Positions 16,800 through 25,699 are shown, counted from the first letter of the stretch. The stretch: 57,328 bases of DNA from Sphingomonas sp. SRS2 (GCF_000971055.1 NZ_LARW01000063.1:1-57328); one strand, 5' to 3'. Notes: generated by a model from the letters alone, not told the origin. Numbers and translations: made by a program.

Positions 16800-17603
16800 A
16801 TGCCGCCCCAGGATCGATACATCAGGAACGTCCTCAAGCTGTTCGAGGCCCATGGCCATCGCCATGATCGCTACACGCTGTTCTCCGATTGCATGGAGCT
16901 CATCGCGATCAGCATCTCGAACAGCGTCGACATCCGTTCGCGCGACCATCGGGAGGCACGCTATCTCCAGATCGTCGGCCGCTATGATCGCCCTACGATC
17001 GAGATGTTCCCGCGTATCCTGGGCGAGATCACCATGGCGCTGGAAACCGCGCCGGGCGATGTTCTGGGCAGCATCTTCACCGCGCTTGAGATCCACAACA
17101 AAAGCCGGGGCCAGTTCTTCACGCCCTATCCGGTCTGCCAGATGATGGCCGAGGTCACGCTCGGCGATGCCCAGAGCGCCCGGGCGCTGATCGCCGACAA
17201 GGGCTATGTCCGCGCGATGGAGCCCGCCTGCGGCGCCGGCGCCATGGTCATCGCGCTTGCCCAGGCAATGCTCGCAGCCGACATCAACTACCAACGCCAT
17301 CTCCACGTGACAGCGGTCGATATAGACCCGCGCGCGGTGCACATGGCCTATATCCAGTTCTCGCTATTGCACATCCCGGCCCATCTCATGGTCGGCAACT
17401 CCCTGAGCAACGACGTTCGCGAACATTGGTTCACCCCGGCTCACATTCTGGGAGGTTGGAGTGCGAAGCTTGCAAATCAGCCTCGCGTAGTCGAGCCGCC
17501 GCCGCGTTCCGCGCCACAGAGGGCCGGGGATCGCTCATCTCCTTGCACGCCACCGCCGGACGCAAAGCCCCGAACGATTGGAGAACAGTTTACCCTGTTT
17601 TGA
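16800..17603 (+). CDS. N-6 DNA methylase-like protein lacking motif IV
   Basis: A 267-residue protein related to the type I/N-6 adenine methylases. The N-terminal helical region leads to KSRGQFFTPYPVCQMMAEVT (~residues 100-119), a hallmark of this family. Motif I follows, EPACGAGAMVIALAQ at ~141-155, then the D-x-D acidic loop VTAVDIDPRAV. The catalytic N/D-P-P-Y/F motif expected next is absent: after LMVGNSLSN the protein goes straight to a Pro-rich tail. It may therefore bind SAM without methylating, or depend on a partner. Short proteins of this type are typical plasmid cargo. Confidence 0.8.
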   Translation: MPPQDRYIRNVLKLFEAHGHRHDRYTLFSDCMELIAISISNSVDIRSRDHREARYLQIVGRYDRPTIEMFPRILGEITMALETAPGDVLGSIFTALEIHNKSRGQFFTPYPVCQMMAEVTLGDAQSARALIADKGYVRAMEPACGAGAMVIALAQAMLAADINYQRHLHVTAVDIDPRAVHMAYIQFSLLHIPAHLMVGNSLSNDVREHWFTPAHILGGWSAKLANQPRVVEPPPRSAPQRAGDRSSPCTPPPDAKPRTIGEQFTLF

Positions 17604-18029
17604 TTGGCTGCAGGGCCTTCGCGGCTCGCTTTCAAACATCTCACCGCAAGATGAGTTCCTAGTCACCAATAGACCTTAAACTTTGGGTCGGAGAGCTGTT
17701 CGGGACTATGTCTCACCACTAGATAGTCACATTGATCACTCAACCTGATCAAATGCTCCGCGGTGCATCGACAGAAGGAAAGCCCTTTTTCGACCGCCAG
17801 TCGGGTGCGTTAGGCAAGATCATGCTGCAATCCGCCCAACAATTTTCGATCGATTGAAGGGTGCACAGCGGGGTCATCACGATGCCAACGGTTGTTTCGG
17901 CACCAAGATAGGGCAGGGTGCTCGCCTCGATTTGCTAGGCAAATATTGTCAAGCGACGCGACGACGCACTTTGATCTGACTGTCCCTGTTCCAAGCCCGC
18001 CTTCTTCGAGAGGAATTGCCTAGATGATT
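17604..18029. other. gap without a gene
   Basis: A 426-base stretch between convergent genes. It is AT-richer than its neighbours, and no frame longer than a few dozen codons has coding character. No clear terminator was found for either gene. Confidence 0.4.
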
Positions 18030-18527
18030 TTATTGGGCAGGCGGCCCTTCGGTTGATTTTGCGCGTCCGCGACGAGCGGGGGCGGCTTTCGCCGTCTTTG
18101 CCGGCGCGGCTGCGCTGGCCGTCTTGGGCCTGCGGCCGAGACCGATGCTTTTTGCGAGCGTACGGCGCTGCTCGGCATAATTGGGCGCGACCATCGGATA
18201 GTCGGCCGGAAGATTCCACTTCGAACGATAGTCAGCCGGCGTCATCTGATAGTGTGTCATCAGGTGACGCTTGAGCATCTTGAGCTTTTTACCGTCCTCG
18301 AGGCAGACGATATAGTCCGGCTTCACCGAGGCGCGAACCGAAACGGCCGGTTCATGCTTCACTACCGCTGCGGCCTCGGTTTTGCCGAGATTGCTCAGCG
18401 CCGCATGAACATTCTGAATCAATAGCGGCAGATCCGAGACCGCGACGCTGTTGTTCGTCACATGAGCCGCGACGATGTCGGCGGTCAGGGTAATCAGCGT
18501 GCTATCGCCTTCCGACAAGTCGCTCAT
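18030..18527 (-). CDS. MucR/Ros family zinc-finger transcriptional regulator
   Basis: A 165-residue protein. Its core, [19 protein letters not shown] at residues ~76-94, is the MucR/Ros prokaryotic zinc finger (Cys...Asp...His...His type), followed by the conserved [20 protein letters not shown] and [17 protein letters not shown]. The Ala/Lys-rich C-terminal tail is common. MucR proteins are alphaproteobacterial H-NS-like regulators that bind AT-rich DNA and often silence acquired genes. It is encoded opposite to its neighbours, and its promoter would lie in 18528-18789, shared with the Mom-like gene. Confidence 0.9.
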   Translation of the reverse strand: MSDLSEGDSTLITLTADIVAAHVTNNSVAVSDLPLLIQNVHAALSNLGKTEAAAVVKHEPAVSVRASVKPDYIVCLEDGKKLKMLKRHLMTHYQMTPADYRSKWNLPADYPMVAPNYAEQRRTLAKSIGLGRRPKTASAAAPAKTAKAAPARRGRAKSTEGPPAQ

Positions 18528-18789
18528 GATGATCTGCTTTCCTTCGATTTTCAGAGGAGTCCCGAAAACTGCTCGCTACCGGGAACGGAGCGGCTTGTGA
18601 AGCTTCCGGCGCGTCGAAAACGCAGTTGCCAGTTGCGCACGGCTTGCCCCGCGCCACTCCTATCGCCGTAAAGCAAATATTCCATGAACTGCCACCAGTT
18701 CAATCCATGTCACAAGAAGAGGGGAATGGGCCGAAAGGACAAGTCGGAGGGGCTAGAGCCGCCGACGTCCCTTCAACCCGAGGCCGGAC

Positions 18790-19569
18790 ATGGAAACCTC
18801 ACGCAGCCAGCGCTGGCGGGAAAGACGCGCCTTGTGGGCAACAGACTTCCGCACCATCAACCCCAGAGCCTATTCGGTCGATCTCATCGAGCACCGCATG
18901 GCGCGCGCTTTCATCGCCGAGCATCACTATCTGCCCAACTATCCAGCTGCGCAAGTCGCCATCGGTCTTTTCGGACGCCGCGCCGTTCTCGAGGGCGTCT
19001 GCGTCTTCGCGGTGCCGGCGACTGACGCCGTCATCACCCGACACACCGGCTTTCTGGACCCTACCAAAGGCACTGTCCTCGCTCGCCTGATCCTTCTCGA
19101 CAGCGTCCCCCAGAACGGCGAGAGCTTTTTTTGCGCGCGCGCGTTCCGGCTTCTTCGAGAGGCCCGCCCCGCGATCGAGGCTGTCGTCTCCTATAGCGAC
19201 CCCGAGGCTGGCCATATTGGCCGGGTTTACGCCGCCTTGTCGGGAGCGCACCGCGGAACTACGCGTCCGCGTATCGTCCTTCGGACTGGCGATCGCACGA
19301 TTTCCGACCGTACGCTGTCGAAAATCCGCCTCCGCGAGCGCGGAATGGACGGAGCCATCGACCAGATTGTCCGGCTCGGTCTTCCCGCTCCCGCTCTTCG
19401 CGAAAGACCGGAAGCCTGGCTCCAACGCCTCCAGACTGAAGGTCTCCTCACGCGCCATCGGCATTCGGGCCTCTTCACTTATTGTTTCGAACTCACGCGC
19501 GCCGCGCGCCGTCAGGGCCGTGACCTCCCGCGGCTGCCCTATCCGAAGCTTCTGCCCATCGCCACCTGA
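18790..19569 (+). CDS. Mom-family adenine modification protein
   Basis: A 259-residue protein resembling the Mu phage Mom family, which adds a carbamoylmethyl group to adenine in DNA and so protects it from restriction. The recognisable parts are MARAFIAEHHYLPNYPAAQV (~37-56), IGLFGRRAVLEGVCVFAVPA, GTVLARLILLDSVPQNGESF, VVSYSDPEAGHIGRVYAALS and the basic C-terminal third with SDRTLSKIRLRERG. The fold is GNAT-like. The start ATG at 18790 fits the family's N-terminus. A purine box lies upstream at 18714-18724. No com-type translational activator gene is adjacent. Activity is inferred from the family only. Confidence 0.8.
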   Translation: METSRSQRWRERRALWATDFRTINPRAYSVDLIEHRMARAFIAEHHYLPNYPAAQVAIGLFGRRAVLEGVCVFAVPATDAVITRHTGFLDPTKGTVLARLILLDSVPQNGESFFCARAFRLLREARPAIEAVVSYSDPEAGHIGRVYAALSGAHRGTTRPRIVLRTGDRTISDRTLSKIRLRERGMDGAIDQIVRLGLPAPALRERPEAWLQRLQTEGLLTRHRHSGLFTYCFELTRAARRQGRDLPRLPYPKLLPIAT

Positions 19570-19600
19570 GCGCGCATCCGTCCCAATAAGGAGTATAGTC

Positions 19601-19843
19601 ATGTACGTTGCATTCAAAATCAGCGGCAGTTTCGCCGTTCCGGTTGGAACCCAGGCGGTTGAAGGCCTGGCGAACCTTTTCCGACTTCCTTCGGGCGAGG
19701 TGGTCTCGGTCCATCCGGTTATCGAAATGGCGAGCGCGCTGGAGAGCGATGATCATCGCGACCTGACCATTGCCGAGGGAACCGAACTCGGAATCCACCT
19801 CGACCTCGACGACCGCGACTCCAGTCTGCAAGACAGGGCCTGA
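19601..19843 (+). CDS. small hypothetical protein
   Basis: An 80-residue acidic protein starting MYVAFKISGSFAVPVGTQAV with an AAGGAG ribosome binding site. It shows a short beta-rich N-terminus and ends DLDDRDSSLQDRA. No family is recognised. It sits 31 bases after the Mom-like gene and before the truncated PP-loop gene, so it may share their transcript. Confidence 0.6.
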   Translation: MYVAFKISGSFAVPVGTQAVEGLANLFRLPSGEVVSVHPVIEMASALESDDHRDLTIAEGTELGIHLDLDDRDSSLQDRA

Positions 19844-19940
19844 CGCGAGCCGGCGCGCTCGCGGCCGATGCTGCCGAGAAAGAAGGTGGAGTGGGATTGG
19901 TTCGGTGCGCAGACTGGCTGCGCGAGACCGGAGTACTTCC

Positions 19941-20381
19941 ATGCTGGCGACCGATCGTTCCGCGTTGACCGCGGAGTCCCGTGAAATCGATTATATCCGC
20001 GTGTCCGAACCGCCGCCGATCGTGCTCGCCTATGGCATCGGCGTCGACAGCACCGCCTTGCTCATCGAGCTGGATGCACGAGGAACGCCGCCCGACCTCG
20101 TGATCACTGGCGACCCCGGTGTCGAGAAGCCAGAGACCTACGCCTATCAGGAGATGATGGCCGCCTGGATGGGCGCGCGGGGCATCCGTTACGAGACTGT
20201 GCGCTACACGCCGCGGCGGTTCAAGCACTGGCCGCCTTATTACGACCTCCTGGCGAACGTCCTTACAAATGCGACGCTGCCGAGCATCTCGCTGGGGCGC
20301 CATAGCTGCAGCTTAGGTCTGGGCTTAGCTAGTGTCCTGTTAGTTCGCCGTGAAGGGAGGACAGGCCGGGCGACGCGCTAA
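19941..20381 (+). pseudogene. PP-loop (PAPS reductase-like) protein, truncated
   Basis: The first ~127 residues are the N-terminus of a phosphoadenosine-phosphosulfate-reductase-type PP-loop protein. PPIVLAYGIGVDSTALLIEL (residues ~25-44) holds a GxGxDST ATP-pyrophosphatase loop, PDLVITGDPGVEKPETYAYQ follows, and SLGRHSCSLG marks where the cysteine/catalytic region should begin. The match stops near 20325. The remaining codons run into a 23-bp perfect inverted repeat and a stop, so the C-terminal half is lost. Such proteins use ATP to activate substrates, as in the DndC, QueC and CysH groups. A purine box precedes it at 19876-19895. Confidence 0.75.
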
Positions 20382-20420
20382 TCCAAAAAGCTGGCGGCGC
20401 CCGGCCTGTCCTCCCTTCAC
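20350..20420. repeat. perfect 23-bp inverted repeat at a gene break
   Basis: Bases 20350-20372 and 20398-20420 are perfect reverse complements, separated by 25 bases. The arm starts GTGAAGGGAGGACAGG. It lies exactly where the PP-loop gene is cut. It has no T-run, so a terminator is less likely than the scar or end of a small mobile element. The segment CTAGTGTCCTGTTAG just to the left (20330-20344) may belong to the same element. Confidence 0.7.
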
Positions 20421-20574
20421 TTAAGCACTAAGGTATCGGATCGGCGATCCGTGAGGCGAGCGCCGGCAGTTGATCTCAAAAGCTGCGTTTTGATCAAAGA
20501 GGGCACGCGTAGCGACGACAGCGAGCCACTGCCTTTCGCCCTATTCTGAGAAGCGGAACGGCCGCCAGGCACCA

Positions 20575-21381
20575 TCAGCCAAGGTTTGTATTTTCCGCCA
20601 GATAGCTCTTCAGTTGCGGCAATTGTGTATCGATCAATTGCAATGCTGTGTGGAGAACAAGCCCGGGTGTGTGGCGTAACTTTCGGCGCGAAGGCTGGGC
20701 TGTCGCCCTCTCAACTATGATCTTTCTGGCGTTGTAGGACTTGGCCCGCAGAAACAGGCGCGAGGTTTCGGCGTGGATCTCCTCACCATGGGGATCATAC
20801 TCCCGCTCGTGTCCGCCCCACACGCGATAGTCGGCGAGACGGAAGGCGCAGATTTTGTCGTCGACGATGACATCATCCGCTTCGGCGACGCAGAGCGCGC
20901 GAACCGAGGCACTCACTTGTTCGCAAAGCGCCTGATATGCCGAATGCTCGAGGGCGAACTCGGGAGCGGCCTCCGCTCGTCCTTCGAGCAGCGTCTGCGG
21001 GCCCGCCGTCTCACCCGCCGCGCGCATCTCGGCAACATAGCCGGGCTGATATTGTGTGTCGGCGTCCGCTTGCAGGATCAGGACATCCTCGGCGACCACC
21101 CCTTCCTCGAGCGCCAACTGTGCGACGAGATCGATGCCGCGCCGGCGCGGGGGAACGTATCCGCGCTCGGGTTCGTACGTGAGTTCCACGGTACCGGGTG
21201 GCGAGGTTTGCTGGATATCGCGCGAGAGTTCGAACGTGCGATCCGTCGATCCATTGTCGACAAGGACCAGCGTGCCGTCCGGCTTATCCGTAGCCGCGCC
21301 CGGGCCAAAGCCGAGCGAAGCGCAGGTCGCCACTAGCTCTCGTTGCTCATTAAGGCAGGGCATGACGATATAGGCGCGCAT
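20575..21381 (-). CDS. family 2 glycosyltransferase
   Basis: A 268-residue GT-A fold glycosyltransferase. It opens MRAYIVMPCLNEQRELVATC, followed by LVLVDNGSTDRTFE (~38-51) and the metal/nucleotide-sugar site ILQADADTQY (~100-109, D-A-D). Later come DDVIVDDKICAFRLADYRVW and a helical C-terminus. There is no membrane segment, so it would act in the cytoplasm. It is the last gene of the minus-strand operon that includes an arginase-fold protein and a radical SAM/SPASM protein, about 30 bases after the GNAT gene. A modified peptide as the acceptor is inference from context. Confidence 0.85.
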   Translation of the reverse strand: MRAYIVMPCLNEQRELVATCASLGFGPGAATDKPDGTLVLVDNGSTDRTFELSRDIQQTSPPGTVELTYEPERGYVPPRRRGIDLVAQLALEEGVVAEDVLILQADADTQYQPGYVAEMRAAGETAGPQTLLEGRAEAAPEFALEHSAYQALCEQVSASVRALCVAEADDVIVDDKICAFRLADYRVWGGHEREYDPHGEEIHAETSRLFLRAKSYNARKIIVERATAQPSRRKLRHTPGLVLHTALQLIDTQLPQLKSYLAENTNLG

Positions 21382-21413
21382 TCGGACCTTTCAGAATTCC
21401 GGTGCGGTCGCGC

Positions 21414-21905
21414 TCAGCCTCCGGTCGACGACCCTTCACGACGAACATGCTTCATAATCAACTGAGAGTGACCTGCTGGCGTCACGTCCGCAAAGCCGGC
21501 TTCTTCGGCGGCGCGCCGCGAAGCGATGTTGGATTTGCGCATATGGGCGTAGACGACATTATATTCGCTTGCATCGCACGCGGCACGATAGGCGAGACGG
21601 CCGATCTGACGCCCCTGGCTTTCCCGGTTCAGAAAAATCTGGAGCGAGGCATGTTTTCCGATCGGGGGTTCTTCAATCAGGTTGATGAAGACGGTTCCCG
21701 CGCGCTCGCCGTCGGCCTCGATAGCCCAGGCCTCGCCACCTGGGCCTCCGCCGCGTTTGGGCGTGCCTTTGCTCGGGACCAATCGTACTTTCTCCGGATC
21801 GATCGGCCCGAGCGGCGAATGCGCAACGACAGGAGGCGGCTTCGGCGTCGGGCTGGCCCTTCGGCGCCGTTGCCTCTGCTTGGCGGATGAGGGCTTAACG
21901 GACAT
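21414..21905 (-). CDS. GNAT family acetyltransferase with a basic N-terminal extension
   Basis: A 163-residue protein. The first ~45 residues are basic and Pro-rich (KQRQRRRRASPTPKPPP). The GNAT core follows: GEAWAIEADGERAGTVFINL, then IGKHASLQIFLNRESQGRQI, where R-E-S-Q-G-R-Q-I-G is the acyl-CoA loop, and NVVYAHMRKSNIASRRAAEE leading to AGF. Its first 11 bases overlap the end of the arginase-like gene, so it is translationally coupled to the peptide-modification genes. Some GNATs in RiPP loci acylate peptide side chains, but the substrate here is unknown. Confidence 0.8.
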   Translation of the reverse strand: MSVKPSSAKQRQRRRRASPTPKPPPVVAHSPLGPIDPEKVRLVPSKGTPKRGGGPGGEAWAIEADGERAGTVFINLIEEPPIGKHASLQIFLNRESQGRQIGRLAYRAACDASEYNVVYAHMRKSNIASRRAAEEAGFADVTPAGHSQLIMKHVRREGSSTGG

Positions 21906-22902
21906 CTAGCCGCGCAAAGGCCGCGCGCAAACGCTCGTCCGCCGCCTGCCAATATTCGCTGGGGAAGAAGCCCGGCGAATAGGCAATTACGACATCTTCG
22001 AGCCGCGATGCGAGCCTGGCGCCGTGCAGCGCATCGGCAAGGGCATCGACCTTATCAAGCACCGATGCCAGCGAAGGGTCGAGCTTTCGGCGCCGGTCGA
22101 GCCAGTCGCTGTCGCCATCATAGCGATTGTTGAAATAGTCCATGTCGATGTGAAGCAGGATCGGTCCAGGGCCGATCCCTTGCAGCCAATCTCCAAGGTC
22201 AGGCGTGATGCGATATCGCCCCGGACCGGTCTCGCGCGCGACCGGAACGAGATCGACAGCGGGGCGCAATGCGCCAGGGTCGAGCAGCGTGTCCTGCTCC
22301 TCGGTCAGCTCGACACGAAAGTCTCTAGTATCGACCGCTTTCGGCGGCTGGCAAAGATGGCGAACCTCGGTGGTCGGGAATGCGTGGAGGAACGGCGTTA
22401 GAAAGCTGCCCATGCCGATGGCACCACTTCGTATCGCGCTTGCAACGCTATTAGGCTGGGCAAGGTCGACGAGATGGCCAGTCATAGGATCGCGCCAACC
22501 CGCCTGCTCCACGAACAGCCGCGGCGCGCCCAGATCGCGGTGATCGTCAACATGGAGCACCACGATCGGCGCAGCCTGTAGGCCGGCCCGCTCCAGCCAT
22601 TCGCTCCAGCTGAGAAGCGTCCAACTGTCGTAGAGCGTACTGAGAATGCGACCGCTACGGCGCATCGAGAGCGCCATATCGGAACGCTCAAGGCCCTCAC
22701 CCCACCACGCGAGTCCGGCGGACAATTTGGGATCGACATGCCGCGCGGCATCATTGGGCCAACCGAGCGTCAGCTCCCAGCCCCCGGTAGTCCGTTTAAC
22801 GCAGGCATCCTTGTCACAAAAATAGTCGCGCAGCGTAGCATGACGCTCGGCTGCTGTTCCCGGAAGCCGATCGAAAGGAAGGGTGATCACATTGTCGGGC
22901 AT
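21895..22902 (-). CDS. arginase-fold (UPF0489-like) protein, possible peptide arginase
   Basis: A 335-residue protein with the two metal-binding motifs of the arginase/deacetylase fold. HVDDHRD at 117-123 gives D-x-H-x-D (Asp119, His121, Asp123), and HIDMDYFNNRYDGD at 251-264 gives D-x-D (Asp253, Asp255). Together these form a dinuclear metal site. UPF0489-like proteins share this pattern, and arginases that turn peptide arginine into ornithine are known from some RiPP pathways, to my knowledge. The start codon overlaps the radical SAM stop (ATGA at 22899-22902 region) and the end overlaps the GNAT start, so the genes are tightly coupled. The peptide-arginase role is inferred from context; the metal motifs are seen. 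Confidence 0.75.
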   Translation of the reverse strand: MPDNVITLPFDRLPGTAAERHATLRDYFCDKDACVKRTTGGWELTLGWPNDAARHVDPKLSAGLAWWGEGLERSDMALSMRRSGRILSTLYDSWTLLSWSEWLERAGLQAAPIVVLHVDDHRDLGAPRLFVEQAGWRDPMTGHLVDLAQPNSVASAIRSGAIGMGSFLTPFLHAFPTTEVRHLCQPPKAVDTRDFRVELTEEQDTLLDPGALRPAVDLVPVARETGPGRYRITPDLGDWLQGIGPGPILLHIDMDYFNNRYDGDSDWLDRRRKLDPSLASVLDKVDALADALHGARLASRLEDVVIAYSPGFFPSEYWQAADERLRAAFARLDVR

Positions 22903-24860
22903 CAGGCCAATTCGCGTTCGGCGGAGGCTTTGAGGACAGCAACCAGTTCGCGTCCCAGTGGGGTCAGCGGACAGCTATCGAGGGTCACGAATGCGTCGCG
23001 AAGATTCTCCTCGGTGTCACGGAGCTGATTGATCGCCCGATTGTGGAGGCGGGCAGGCCCTTCGTCCCTGACATGAAGCCAGAAACGCCGCAATTCGACA
23101 AAGACGAACACGGCGTGAAGCAGGCCTGAAGGTGGGCGAAGATCCTCTCTCCACGGCGAGGAGACCAGCGCCGCGGTGGAAGCCACGGTCGGCGCAAGCC
23201 GCTCCAGGAGATAGAGTTTCTGGTGCCGGTGCTCGTGCAACAACGAGTCGGCGAGATCGTAGGCGTCGATCGGATCGTCGCCCTGCAGGACCGACACATA
23301 GAGAGCACCTGGGACCGAGTTGTCGCTGAACGAAACGATCTTGTCGGGATGCGCAAGCGGATCGCGGATAAATTGGATTGCGCCGCAAGCCATTCTCATC
23401 TCGCGCGCCATTGCCGGGCGCCAGCGCTCAATGATCTGCAGCGCCTCCTCAACGATCGGCTTGACCTTAGCGGTGGTCGCCTCATCCTCAAAATAGATTG
23501 CCTCGCCAAAGGGAATGCGAAGCCAGGGATCGGGGAAACCGATCTGAAAGCCGGAACCGTCGCGTGATGGCTGGGCAAGCAAGTCCTGCAGATAGGATGC
23601 GTCGGCTTGGATTGCTGCGCCGTCGACGGCCTGAACTTCATAGGCGGCGGTCTGAATGTCGAGTGTGTGCCGCCACGCGATGGCGCCCGGAGCACTCGCC
23701 AGTTCTTCCTGCTCGGAAACGGACAGCGCATCGAACGCCGTGATCGCCGGACCGAGTTCGGGGTGGGTGGCACGCAACTCGCGGACCGTCCCCAGCAGCG
23801 CGTCACGCGCGGCTGACCGCGCACCGGCGCAGAGATCGTCCATCATCGCCGTGGCACTCTCCGCGAGATCGAACGCTGCTAGGTCGGTGCCAGTGGGCAG
23901 GGCCGAATCCAGCGCATCATCCGAGGGCAAGAGCAGTTCCGCGAGGCGGACCCGCGCATGTTCGACCAGCGCGAGCATCTCACGACAATAAACGGTCGGA
24001 TGATTGAAGCCGTCGGTGCCAAAGCGGTGGGGGAGCGATCCGCCCCCGCAGATTTCGACAATCGGACAGGCTTGGCACTCGCGGCATAGTCCTGCTTTGC
24101 TGAGCAGCGCGCGATGCGCTGCGATCCGGGGCGAGGTCGCTATGTCTGCGATCGGCGTATCCCGTACCGAACCGCCAAGGCTGGTCGCTCCGTCCTGGGT
24201 CACCTTGAGCACGTCGAGATCGTGATAGCTTCCGTCGGTCTCAATCGAGATAAGGCTGACGTCCCCGAAGCCAAATGCGTCAGTCCGGGAAGGCAGCCCG
24301 GAAACGGCATCGAGCAAAGCTTCAAAGGTTCGCACCGGCAAATGCGGATAATGGTCGAGCCACAGATCGAATGCGCCGATCAGCCAGCGCTCATAGAGCG
24401 AGGGATCGAGCGCGCGGCCTGGCGGGAGGCGCAAATGGTGGGCGTCGGGTAGCAGGAAATCGAGATTCGGCGGATGATGCGCGTCGAAGAAGGCGAAGAG
24501 ATCCTCCGGCGAGGTCGCGGTATCGATGACGGCGATGACGCCTGCAAATAGCCTGGGGCGCTTCTTGAGCCGCTCCAGCGCAGCGAGAACCTTATCGAAG
24601 CTCGAGCGCCCCTTGCGCGTCGTTCGATGCTTGTCTTGTGCCGCGCGCGGCCCATCCAAGCTCAGCGAGACACCGATGTCCGCTGCCTCAAGTTGATCGA
24701 GCGCGGCATCGTCAAGCAGCAGCCCGTTGGTCTGGAGCCCGACATCAACCTTCGCGGTTGTCGCGGCACGGATTTGGGCGGCAAACGCCGCCAGCTTATC
24801 CGCAAGGAAATACATGAGCGGACGGGACTGATCGGCCCGACTTTTGTACCAGCGGTTCAA
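22902..24860 (-). pseudogene. radical SAM/SPASM peptide maturase with HExxH domain, N-terminus lost
   Basis: A 652-codon open frame from a TTG, directly preceded by an in-frame TAG. From residue ~14 it matches FxsB-type radical SAM peptide maturases: VDVGLQTNGLLLDDAALDQL, then DIGVSLSLDGPRAAQDKHRT. A SPASM cluster region (CRECQACPIVEICGGGSLPH, and YCREM) follows at about 255-300. The second half is a HExxH-motif domain with SLLHEHRHQKLYLLERL, like the metallohydrolase-type extension or peptide beta-hydroxylase found fused to such enzymes. The N-terminal CxxxCxxC that binds the catalytic 4Fe-4S cluster, and the GGEP motif, are absent: the match starts just after where GGEP should be. The radical SAM activity is therefore lost, although the HExxH part could still be made. 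Confidence 0.8.
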
Positions 24861-24990
24861 CCCCTAAATGCTGAACAAAATATTGAACCGATCGGATAGC
24901 CAATCAAGTGTCCCACCGAACCTACCATCCGTCGAACTCGCCCCGAGGGTACTAAGGTAGCAGCCAGTCGTTCGGGAGATCACACACCAG

Positions 24991-25068
24991 ATTCGGGGTT
25001 TCAGGAACAGTGCATGACTAATCGGGGTTTCAGGAACAGCCGTCCCGAATTCGGGGAATCAGGAACAA
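24991..25068 (+). repeat. three 20-bp direct repeats with 29-bp period
   Basis: Copies at 24991-25010, 25020-25039 and 25049-25068 share the pattern A[T/A]TCGGGG[TT/AA]TCAGGAACA. Their spacing is exactly 29 bp from start to start. A 5-bp inverted repeat, CTGTCAGGCGACAG, follows at about 25106. Such arrays are either iterons of a replication origin or the multiple transposase-binding repeats at the end of an IS21-type element. No replication initiator or istA/istB gene is near. The broken radical SAM gene ends about 130-170 bases away, so a mobile-element end is the more likely reading. Confidence 0.75.
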
Positions 25069-25243
25069 GGCTTCAGGGGGTACCCACCCACGCGCCCGAT
25101 CAACACTGTCAGGCGACAGATCGGCGCAGCGCGCGCGCTTGGCACGCGAGCCTTAGAAGCAGCAAAGCGCGTGGCGACGAAACCCGGTCGGTTCGGGGGT
25201 GATGGCAATCCGGGCCCAGAGCTTGAAGGCTATGCGTGTCGGG

Positions 25244-25699
25244 CTACTGGCCTGAACTTGTAACATTCTCAGCCTCGATCGGATCGGGGGCATCAGCCAG
25301 CTTTCGCGGTTGACCACCCTTTTGGCCATTGGCGCTCGACGCGGCATTCTTCGCCGCGGTCCGTACCTTTCCGCCCTCGGATCCAAGCTGGTGGGCCATC
25401 CATTTTTTCGAACCGAACACACCTCGCAGCAGGCCGGGGACATAGATATCGGCGTCGAGTTTTGGCCAATGAAGCCCAAGGCCCGCAGGGCTGATTTCGA
25501 TTACAGCCAGACTGTCCGGCGAGGCGTCGGCCAAGCCCTCGGCCAGGTGCGCCGGAAACGTTAGTTCAACCCCCGTATTGAGGCCAACGACCACACGGGC
25601 GCGGCGACGATCATAACGCGCCGACACCGCATGGCCGGCTTCGCGAAGCGTCGCCATCCGTTTACCGGCTTGCGCCGTCTCGTCCTCAGTAATCCTCAT
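25244..25699 (-). CDS. DUF2442 domain protein
   Basis: A 151-residue protein with the DUF2442 core: YDRRRARVVVGLNTGVELTF (~28-47), DSLAVIEISPAGLGLHWPKL, DADIYVPGLLRGVFGSKKWM. It has a basic C-terminal tail (GGKVRTAAKNAASSANGQKG). DUF2442 proteins are small and often paired with a DUF4160 protein in toxin-antitoxin-like loci. No DUF4160 gene is recognisable upstream here, so the partner is missing or diverged. It lies beside the 29-bp repeats, near the break in the radical SAM gene. Confidence 0.8.
   Translation of the reverse strand: MRITEDETAQAGKRMATLREAGHAVSARYDRRRARVVVGLNTGVELTFPAHLAEGLADASPDSLAVIEISPAGLGLHWPKLDADIYVPGLLRGVFGSKKWMAHQLGSEGGKVRTAAKNAASSANGQKGGQPRKLADAPDPIEAENVTSSGQ

Noticed and set aside
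24991-25068. Short regular repeats as a CRISPR array
   Set aside because: Only three 20-bp repeats with 9-bp spacers and no cas genes; the spacing is far too short for CRISPR.
24991-25068. Repeats as a certain plasmid replication origin
   Set aside because: No replication initiator gene, DnaA box or AT-rich unwinding region is seen beside them; an IS21-type end remains at least as likely.
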